From assembly GCA_022925895.1 (NCBI GenBank), contig JAKSYS010000041.1:110597-174596 (forward strand): DNA of 64,000 nucleotides, written 5' to 3'. The notes under the pieces are model-generated. The model searched no databases and was not told the origin of the DNA. It worked only from the letters and a program-made list of their open reading frames with translations. Positions 55,583-64,000 of this stretch are shown one piece after another; positions within the stretch are counted from its first letter, which is position 1; each line of letters begins with the position of its first letter. Source of the DNA: Fragilaria crotonensis. Its lineage: Eukaryota > Bacillariophyta > Fragilariophyceae > Fragilariales > Fragilariaceae. The translations under genes were made by a program, and so were the position numbers.

Positions 55583-57226
55583 TTATCTAATGACCTCATT
55601 CGGAACTATGCCATGGACGACCCCGGCATCTTCCAGGAGACGCCGTCGCTCTTCGCTCATGTCGTGATCACCCTGCAACCACTTACGATACAGTTTCCGT
55701 TGTCGTTCCACCCAGTTGCGTAATGACTGCGTGGGTAAGCTGTGAACACTGGGCAGTGTTTGCAAACCATCAGTTTGTGAACAATTTCGCCATTCTTGCA
55801 ATCGCTTCATAAAAACCTGTTGATTCTCTTTCCGCACTGTCCGTTGTCGGTTCCAATCCAACCCGATTCGATTGAGAGCCATGGCGTGTTTTGGTGTCAA
55901 TCGGGATGGCTCCCCAAGATGAATCTTGTTAAACTCTCGCCGTTGTTCCTTCACCCATGGTCCCAACCCGCTCAACCCATCTGGCACATCAACATGACCG
56001 TGCAGTTCGTAAAAGTCAATTAGTTGCTGAAACCTCTGTTGCCACTTGTATTCTAGGACATCCCATATGAAACCAATGTCGTACAAATCCTGTAATCGTT
56101 CCTGAATGCGCGGAGAGGAAGAGGCGCCATAGTGTCGATACCGTTCTCGGACCTTTGCGACCCACGATCCTAACTTGGCATGCTTGGTATAGGTTCGAGG
56201 AACATTCAAATGTCCATGATCTCGTTTGAACTCTTGCAATTGTCGCATCCGATCGGACCAGTCCACGAAATCTGGAGGTTCAGGTCTTGCTAAAGATAGC
56301 AGCGAGGAATCGAATCCCAACTCGTCTTCCAGCAATTGAATTTGATACGGTTGCAGTCCATGATTGGGATCCTCGCGACAGTATTTCTTGTATTGTGTTC
56401 GTTGACGACTCATCCACAATCCCAACGGTCCGTCGGTAAGTTTCCAATCAGCAATTGATTTGCTGGTAGAGTCCATTTGTACTTGCCGCACATTCTCCCG
56501 ATATTGCCATTCGTTGGGATTCCAACAAAAATCAATGGCATGTAGCAGTTCGATGCGTTCCTTGGACAATGTTCCTCGTTTGTATTGCATGCGTTGATTC
56601 TTGATCCACATTCCCAACGTCGTCCCCTCCGGCATTCGATGACGACGACCATTGCCATTATCATTATTGTCATTCATCGTTTGAACGTCGTTATCATCAT
56701 CATCTGTTTGAACGGCAGCGACGAGTGCCTGATAATGTTCCATCCATTCGTGATCCTTGACATGAAAGATGAATCCTGCCGATTGTAAAAGTTCATATCG
56801 TTCAGGTGTCAATAAAAAGTCCCGATGATGACAGGATGCATCATCCATGTCATCATCCTTTTCGACACGAATGGATGCTTCTTGCCATTGTTTGTAGTGC
56901 ATTCGTTGTGTTCGAACCCAATTGCCGAGGATGGGATGGTGGAGTGGAACCTTCGCATGTCCTGTCTCATTCTTGTATTTGAGAAATTCTTGATAAAAAT
57001 CATTCCATTGTTGTGGTGCCTTGGAGGTAGCGTTTGAGATCCAATTGGAATTGGAATTCACATCACTGTCATCGGTCCTTCCATGAGCATGTATGCCAAC
57101 TTTGCAAATGAATTGTATTGGATAATTCCATTTTGAGGACAGAATGTGTGGTGTAAACGCAGCTGCGGTGGATGCAATCAATAGCGAGACAATCAGCATT
57201 AGTAGCTGCACTGCAGGATCCATCAT
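55583..57226 (-). CDS. Helicase-associated-domain repeat protein with plastid-type signal
   Basis: 547 residues, single exon, start ATG 57226. About six repeats of the 60-70-residue helicase-associated domain: each has W/F-x2-L-x2-F-x-x-x-H-G-H-x-x-V/P, then L-G-x-W-V/I-x2-Q-R-x2-Y-K, then L-x4-G/I-F-x-W. Examples: KNETGHAKVPLHHPILGNWV, LGMWIKNQRMQYKRG, GHLNVPRTYTKHAKLGSWV, HGHVDVPDGLSGLGPWVKEQ. Such repeats occur beside helicases and as stand-alone proteins in diatoms, and may bind nucleic acid. No helicase motor is present. The N-terminus (LMLIVSLLIASTAAAFTPHI) is a signal peptide ending in AAAF, the diatom plastid motif; a secreted protein is the alternative. Confidence 0.85.
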   Translation of the reverse strand: MMDPAVQLLMLIVSLLIASTAAAFTPHILSSKWNYPIQFICKVGIHAHGRTDDSDVNSNSNWISNATSKAPQQWNDFYQEFLKYKNETGHAKVPLHHPILGNWVRTQRMHYKQWQEASIRVEKDDDMDDASCHHRDFLLTPERYELLQSAGFIFHVKDHEWMEHYQALVAAVQTDDDDNDVQTMNDNNDNGNGRRHRMPEGTTLGMWIKNQRMQYKRGTLSKERIELLHAIDFCWNPNEWQYRENVRQVQMDSTSKSIADWKLTDGPLGLWMSRQRTQYKKYCREDPNHGLQPYQIQLLEDELGFDSSLLSLARPEPPDFVDWSDRMRQLQEFKRDHGHLNVPRTYTKHAKLGSWVAKVRERYRHYGASSSPRIQERLQDLYDIGFIWDVLEYKWQQRFQQLIDFYELHGHVDVPDGLSGLGPWVKEQRREFNKIHLGEPSRLTPKHAMALNRIGLDWNRQRTVRKENQQVFMKRLQEWRNCSQTDGLQTLPSVHSLPTQSLRNWVERQRKLYRKWLQGDHDMSEERRRLLEDAGVVHGIVPNEVIR

Positions 57227-58140
57227 GGCACAACGACAGAGGTGAAGGAACGGCGAACGAAGTCACGTCCCAGCGTCGGCATGATTCATTCTCGACAAAT
57301 TATGAGCAACCTTCTCAACGTCTTCATAATGTGTACAAGTACCGGTACAAGTACCAGGTACTTGTACTTGTACATGTACTCTTGTACAGTGTACAGTATC
57401 ATTCGCCTACGATAGTACCAGGTACGTTGTACTCAGGTTCTGCATACATTTCGTAATCGACTACTATTCCATTTGTACATCACCTATAGCTACCGGTAGT
57501 AGTACTCCAGTACCTAATTCCCCTATCAACTGATGAAAACATGAAACCATAAATACGACGCTACGGAAATCCCAGTACTGGTACTGTACCTTGTATACGG
57601 TCGTGCTCTTCGTCAACTGGAGCCATGTACTCGTACTGGAGCCCCAGGTTTAGTTGTACCACGTATGCGTAGTACTGTACGTAATGATCGATCTGATTGA
57701 TCTCTCCGAGAGGTCGTTGATTGTTGACGTGATGCGTCGACGTTTCTTCTGATCACTCCCCACCCCGAACTGCTGAAAGTACTGTACAGAGTACTTCTAA
57801 CAGGTGCTACTACGGTACTGGTGATAGTGTGCATCCATATACTCCAGTACCTGGTACAGTACTAGTACCAGGTATTTGTATCATAGATGACGAGTATCAT
57901 TTTATGTGCATATTTCCTATTTTGTTACGTACTCCGAGTGTACTGTATGATATCATACATGAAAAACATTAAATTGTTCCTCCTTGTCGTTGTCATCTTG
58001 ACACCCAACGTGTGGGACGCGTGTTTTCTCTCATTTTCTGTTCCGTCACAAGGATTCATTACACTTGTTCACCAGCAGGAGTTCCTGGTAATAGTAGTCT
58101 GATTGACTGACAACTGCTTCCGTACACATCAAACGTCAAA
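57227..58140. other. GTAC-rich divergent intergenic region
   Basis: 57330-57470 and 57580-57870 are packed with GGTACAAGTACCAGGTAC-like and AGTACTGGTACTGTAC words, overlapping hairpins of GTAC palindromes. No gene; upstream regions of both neighbours. Confidence 0.6.
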
Positions 58141-59752
58141 ATGATGAAGACTGCAACGACCATGCGGATGGCACGGGATTGTTATCTCCGAAGCCACTCT
58201 CGGCATGTTGTCAAGTTCAATACTGCTGCGGGTGCGACGTTGAGACCTATTTCAAGCATCGTCATTACGACACCTGCATCATTTACAACCTGCGACGATA
58301 CAAGCACATGTGGTCGAAGGTACTTTGGAACAAATACTATCTTTGCCGACCGAGCGTTTGAAGGTGTTAGTGACGAAGTATCGAAACAGATTTTACATCA
58401 TGCACGTCAGCCCCAAACTGCCGTTTCTTTGAAAACTTTACTCCAGACGGGACGAGGGGAATTCTTGCACAAGACGTACAAACAGCTAGATGAGGATGAC
58501 AATCATCGAGGAGCGACTGGAAAAGTTCTGATGCAAGTGAGTCACTGATACTTTATGTCACTGTGATTGTGTGCAAACTACAAATTCAATCTCACCACGC
58601 GTTCCTTTCCTGCCCTCACAAACATGAATTGTACAAATAGGTTGCTAGTTTTCTTCGCCGCGAACTTCCCATTCGTTTGGCCCATCGCATTACGGATTTG
58701 GAGCGAGTTCCGTACATGAGCGAAATGCCCTCGGTGGTGGGAGTCAAGAAGCTGTACACCCAATCCTCTTGAACTGATTGAATTTCACGAAAATCACAAC
58801 CTTGGCGCACGAAGAAGAATTCAGCCAACTCATTGAACGCATTTACAATCGTCACCCAGGTCTTGTGCAAATGTCACCGCGGGGCTTACGAATTTCGTGA
58901 TGCCATCGATTGGGACAATTCAAGGAGTTGACACTAGTCGTTCTGCCTTTGATCAGATGGAATCGACTCATGAATTCCTCGATCGATTCTATTTATGCCG
59001 CATCGGCATTCGTGTCTTGATCGACAGTACCTGGCTCTGCGTCAACCACCGTCGAGAATTACATTGACTCATTTGTTCTCACACCAGTCCGTACGAAATC
59101 GTCAAGCGAGCCATTGATGATGCCAGCTTCATGTGTACACGAAAGTACGGAGATGCCTCAGAAGTTATCATGAGCGGACGACTGGAACAAACATTTCCGT
59201 ACATTCCGACTCATTTACGTGAGTATACATGCAAACACAATTGGCTCTGGGAGTACTTCAGTATTGCATTCTTCTGTACTTTTGCGTTTGGTCTCTGACT
59301 AACCTTTTTGTTTGTTTTTGTGGTTCTCAGATTACATTCTCCTCGAGTTGCTCAAAAATAGTATGCGCGCCACGGTCGATTGGCACGGGATTGATGGCGA
59401 CTTCCCGCCCATCAAGGTGGTGATTGCAGATGGTGATGACAATGAAGATGTGATTATTAAAGTATCTGATGAAGGTGGCGGTATCCCACGCAGCAACATG
59501 CGTAAAATTTGGTCGTATCTATTCACAACAGCAGACCCGGCTATTCAACGAGGTATGGTCATGTTGAATCCAACTGACGATCATGCGATTGATTCGCCTT
59601 TGGCTGGGTTGGGATACGGACTTCCCATCAGTCGATCGTATTGTAGGTATTTTGGCGGTGATTTGAGTATCATGAGTATGGAAGGACATGGTACAGATGC
59701 CTTTGTATACTTGGCGAGATTGGGGAATATGCGAGAGCCAGTGCCCATTTGA
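58141..59752 (+). CDS. Mitochondrial PDK/BCKDK-type protein kinase; exon 2 full of frame changes
   Basis: Exon 1 58141-58536 (132 codons), exon 2 about 58641-59218 and exon 3 59331-59752; GT-AG introns. These kinases phosphorylate and silence the pyruvate or branched-chain 2-oxoacid dehydrogenase in mitochondria. The N-terminus (MMKTATTMRMARDCYLRSHSRH) suits a mitochondrial presequence. Exon 3 carries the GHKL ATP site: LLELLKNSMRATVDWHG (N box), DEGGGIPRSN (G1) and GLGYGLPISR (G2). Exon 2 shows family sequence throughout (FLRRELPIRLAHRITDL, FLDRFYLCRIGIRVLI, SPYEIVKRAIDDASF) but spread over frames, changing at about 58770, 58811, 58884, 58912, 59022, 59050 and 59086. I count about seven single-base changes, net both gains and losses. 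Either this copy is dead or the local consensus is poor. PDK versus BCKDK not decided. Confidence 0.8.
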
Positions 59753-62123
59753 AGACGATTCTGGTGAATGCTGCAAGGTAGAGGAAGGAGCGAAGTGTAC
59801 ATCGCCATTGTTATGTTAACGTGAAACACCACCGATTCTATAACTCGAATACTGTTACAAACATATGGCAAAGCATCATTTCCCGTGATTCTCAAGGGTG
59901 GGCAGGGCATTCAATGAAAGCATTATTATATACATTTTATAAACGAGGCATTATTCACAAATGTGAATTTCGCCAGCAAATACATAACGTACTTGAAAGT
60001 AGTTGATGTACTGATGTATTATGCCTTGAACGCAATCGTGCAATTCAAGTTGTGCATTTTCAGATGCCCATCGTTTCCCAACAAAAGAAATGACAGGAGT
60101 TTTATCCCGTCTCGAATATCCTGACTCATTTGTGCTATCTGTGCAAAACGCTCCGCTCCGAACCATATCCACTACACTAATGTAATCGTACACCCCAACA
60201 ATGCCCGAATACCATAAGGATGGCTATGCATGCAATTCTACTGTAGGTCAATCCGATCATATCTACGAATCATAAAAATGTAAAAGAGGATAGGCAATCT
60301 CATTGTCTCGTCCAGTAGTGACTTTCCTAAACAAGTTGTTCACAAACCGTCAGTGGCAAGCCTTCCTGTTTGATTCTCCATAGTAGGCTTGTCGGAAGCA
60401 TCACAATTTTGCATTGAAGACTGGAGGTAATGTGTGACGATGATGAAACCACAACAAGGTGACAATGGATTGGGCTGTTTCTTGTCTAGGCCCCGCACCG
60501 TCAATTTTGTGCCAGTATGACTACGACGGTCTACATCTCGCCTGTTCGGTAACCATGTTAAGCTCGAAAAAGGTATCTTCGGAAGTGTTTCTTGGGTTGG
60601 GGTCACTTCGATCAAAACCACGAGTCTGGAGTTGACACCTTTCTGCGCCGAGGATAGTTTTTCGTGACTGTCGCGAATGCAGCAAACATGCCCCGTGGCT
60701 ATTCCGCACCTATTTTCATCCCACGAATACACGTCACCGACACGTGAGTCAGTGTAGTCAGTAGTCAGTGCTGGAGGTCATTCTAATATCGAATGTCGAA
60801 TTCCATTTGTTCCGTACGACGTCGTCGTTTCGTTCAGCATTCGGAGTACAAGATACCATCAGGGATTGCATTCACGCTTCCATCATTCACATGTTACAAA
60901 ACGGGTTCGCTATGATAGGCCCAATGCAAACTCTAGAAGAAGGTCCTCCAGAGCGTTTTTCGAGCCGATATTGCCCCACGAAATGGTCCCTATGGCCTTT
61001 ACGGAACCAGAACGCAAATATCTAATCTAGCACTCTACCAGAGAAATTTGTCGTACGGATTGTACCTGTTCACCGTACACGCAATCGAAACAAATACTCC
61101 GATTTGTCTTGTTCCTTTTTCTCGTAGACTACTGGTACACGCTACACACTTAAGTGCCGCTTTGATACAGACAAAAATATTTTGTCTCAGCAGCATTCGA
61201 GCACACTCGTATCTATGTTGAAATGACCCCATATTTGTCGATGCAACCAAAATGTCATGTCATGATACTTCTATGAAAAGCCTTCTTTAGAATTTAGACA
61301 TCGAAGCGAGAAAAGCTTTCTGTTACCGCGTTTGCGTGGTGCATACTGGGATTCTACATGATTATGCCCCCAACTTAGTTAGTCGTGTGACGCCCAAGAA
61401 CATTTTGATTACGATGAAAGTGGTGTCAGCAACGACATGTCATGTGACTATTATATGCGGATGGTACTGGATTTCCATTCGTTCGATTTTACATGACGTG
61501 CACGTACAGGTACAAAGATTATTTAGTGCTAAGAACTCATGCCCGGTCATCACGCACATCAGTGCCTACCTCTATGCATTATGTCCGATTGTAAATCAGC
61601 ATGTACTCCGAGTACGAGTACCAGGTACTGGAGTCGAATTGATTGATTAATGCTTACATAAATGTAGCAAAGGCGAGGTCATGGGCATAAAAATTAATCA
61701 CGGACATTGTTTAAATCTCATTATGACTGTGTCTTTTCGGCACTTTCCGCGAAGACGCTTTCGGTCACGTTACCAGACATGAAACCGACATTCGAAGAAT
61801 CATCATACGAGCCCGGAAAGAAACATTTAAACGAATCAACTTAAATGTTAAGGAACACTTAAGCGCAGCTGGGGAATAAAGACGAAACCAAAGTTCCTTT
61901 AGTTCGCCCTGAAATGCCATTTTCATTTGCCCTGGAGCCTTCTAATTGGCTGATACAAATACCTCGAATCGAAATTTATCAAGTACGACCAGACGACATC
62001 CGAAAATGCCGAGCTCCCAGGGCTACGATCAAGAACAATCAATTGTGCATCAATCATTCCTCCGAACGTCACACAACTTTCAATCATTTCTTCTTCTAAA
62101 ACACTACCTCCAACTACGCAGTC
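59753..62123. other. Intergenic, no convincing gene
   Basis: Short ORFs on both strands lack family features. GTAC words occur at 61600-61640. Confidence 0.45.
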
Positions 62124-62625
62124 ATGTCTCCTTTCGCCGACACCTCTGAGCTGACCATCGATGCTGAATGGGACAACATGTGCGATATTGTGGAAACGAG
62201 CGAAGATATGCCTTCTTCTTCGAAAGAAGTATGCAAGGTCCTCGAAGAGTGGACTTCTGACGACGAATCCGTCGACATGGATATCATGGAGGTGGATGAA
62301 GAGATCGGATCTAACTTTCTCTGCGACGACCTTTCGGAGAAGTTGTTTGTTCATCTCCGACCTCACCCCAAGACGAATTCATGGCAGTGGACAACTTCTC
62401 CGAGATGTTCATGGTTTCTGACGGCGACGACAAACGTGTCGACCCTAGATGCCGAGAGGCCTTCCTCAAGCCCAAGAGTCCATGAGACGCAGCCAAGAGA
62501 CCAGAATGGCCCTCACCATCAAGTCCATTCAGGCCAACGATGACTATGCGCGTCGTCAAAGCATCATCGCCTCCATCGAGGCATCGTGCAAGCAGATCCA
62601 AGATTCGTTCGCCCCAGCTTGCTGA
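62124..62625 (+). CDS. Small acidic conserved-looking protein, two frame changes
   Basis: Starts ATG 62124 (MSPFADTSELTIDAEWDNM) with a highly acidic first half (DDESVDMDIMEVDEE). Frame changes near 62370 (a CCCC run) and near 62487 let the plausible protein continue through FMAVDNFSEMFMVSDGDD and RCREAFLK to a basic C-terminal helix, SMRRSQETRMALTIKS, and QSIIASIEASCKQIQ, ending at about 62625 (stop TGA). About 165 residues. The Met-Arg/Lys-Arg-Ser-x-x-Thr-Arg element resembles a helix I recall from small diatom proteins of unknown function. Not assigned. Confidence 0.5.
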
Positions 62626-62639
62626 CCGGGTGCTCTCAA

Positions 62640-64000
62640 ACTTTGGTTGTACACGAGATGCGCTGTTCCGCTTAATTGCGCTCTGATGTCGCTCGTATCT
62701 CCCAATCGATCCAACGACACCGGATGTACTCTTTTCACTATCCTAATGTATCACTAGTCTTCTATCAAACTACTTCATATTCCATGTGTTACATTTGTTA
62801 TTCCTTAAGATAGTAGTTCACCTGAAAACCTCGGATCCATGGTGGATCCTCTAAAACAATCGGTGGTTTGGTAATGGAAAATCTCAACGGTCGGCCTCAT
62901 TTATGCCAGTCTCGGCGGCAATTCCCGGTCATCTTGGGCATAAATCTCTAGTGGCAACTCGAGTTCAGGAGGGAATCTGTGCACATTTGATTCTCACGTT
63001 CGATTTCCTTCACATCCTTTGGGCTCTATCGTTCTTACAGATTCGTTGCCCAAGGATCGAATTTTCCTGATCAACTCAAACGCATCGTCGAGCCCACTCT
63101 TATGATTCAGTCGAATCTTGAATCTATGGCAGTACAGTACTTTAGCGGCTATCCGGATCAATCTACCGAGACCACGCGGATCATGTTTATTTTTCGAAGC
63201 AACGAGTTCAAGGTCAATTTTGGCGGATCGCTGAGATGACTCACTTACTCATCGTGTCGTCAGTCGGGAGTCGGGAGTGGTTTTCTTGCGAGATGAAAAT
63301 GAATTTTTAAAATTTGCTGTGACATCGGTGGAATCAGTCGCCATCTGGTTTTCGCTTGAGCTTCTCGTTTCCAGTTAGGAGTTAAAAAATTTCAGATGCA
63401 GTTCTCAAGAATCGTTGTTCCCCTTCTGATATAAAAGCCGTCAGTGCACATCATCGGCTTCAGCGAGGGGCAATTCAGACATGTCATTGCGTTTATCAAA
63501 CTACTGTGTCCAAGTATTCAAGAAACACCAGAAAAGGGGTATCATCATAGGACTTAGACTATCATTGTGAGATGTGACATGTTCTCTAGAGAACCAAATA
63601 TGATTCGATTAATAGACGAATTGGAGTACCATGTTAGCACGTGTTCTCAGAACAAAAGAATACAGGGAGAAGTTGTGAGTACTTCCACGATCTCACCTTC
63701 GGAATAAACTCGTAGCATTGTTTAAAGCGACAGCCCTCGATATCGTCCGCGACCTCTGGATTATGATTGTGACTATGACTAACTAGCCATGTCGATGCGG
63801 AATCCAGAGTTCTCCTTCTCTGTTCTTGTTCAAGGTCCGATACATGCCCCATGCTGACATGCTGACATCCTATTTTTTCATAACTCCTGACGTCGCTACC
63901 TGCATGCGCCTCCTGCGACTGTAGAGGACATATGACCGACCACCAATGATTGAAATTTGACATGGTGGGTGGGCTGTGGGCTCATTGCCGAGGTGACTAC
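62640..64000. other. Intergenic to the window end, no gene recognised
   Basis: Minus ORF 63634-63963 and others have no motifs. Gene may lie beyond the edge. Confidence 0.4.

Noticed and set aside
1-64000. tRNA and rRNA genes
   Set aside because: I looked for B-box-like GGTTCGAATCC and rRNA-like stretches by eye and found nothing convincing; a covariance-model scan would settle it.

Overview
The window looks like nuclear DNA of a photosynthetic stramenopile, most likely a pennate diatom. Supporting features are genes with few short GT-AG introns, signal peptides followed by an ASAFAP-like phenylalanine (plastid import) on two proteins, a protein made of helicase-associated repeats, a tandem family of AMT ammonium transporters, and intergenic DNA crowded with GTAC words and DNA transposons. 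The species call is an inference; no rRNA or organelle gene is present.

Layout. 1-2.7 kb: decayed ORF fragments. 2.7-3.7 kb: an aspartoacylase. 3.9-7.5 kb (minus): a 1209-residue charged low-complexity protein. 7.9-26.8 kb: one very large DNA transposon (about 18.9 kb) with CAGGGG termini and an 8-bp target duplication. It carries a KDZ/Plavaka-like transposase on the plus strand and a broken minus-strand gene with an acetyltransferase-like and a cysteine-peptidase-like segment. Two smaller transposons are nested in it (1.6 kb and 0.86 kb), and both have their empty site visible in the opposite arm. The giant element sits between two divergent host genes. 27.3-32.3 kb: a membrane-anchored tricorn-like protease with three frame changes. 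32.4-33.6 kb (minus): a type II membrane sulfotransferase-like protein. 34.0-38.6 kb: a complete PIF/Harbinger element with TAA target duplication, transposase and a zinc-finger partner gene.

39.4-44.9 kb: two tandem AMT genes with the same three-exon structure; a third, more diverged AMT lies at 52.5-54.7 kb. Between them are FUN14 with an EF-hand (minus), a plastid-targeted CreA-family protein (minus) and condensin subunit 2 (plus). 55.6-57.2 kb (minus): a secretory or plastid helicase-associated-repeat protein. 58.1-59.8 kb: a mitochondrial PDK/BCKDK-type kinase whose middle exon is riddled with frame changes. 62.1-62.6 kb: a small acidic protein. The remaining DNA is intergenic, with minisatellites and GTAC-rich stretches.

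Themes. The three ammonium transporters suggest local amplification of nitrogen uptake. Several otherwise well-preserved genes (tricorn, Harbinger transposase, KDZ-like transposase, AMT gene A, PDK-like kinase, the 62-kb gene) have single-base frame changes, many next to short homopolymers. Long-read consensus error has to be considered beside real decay. All family assignments come from reading motifs by eye; no database search was run.
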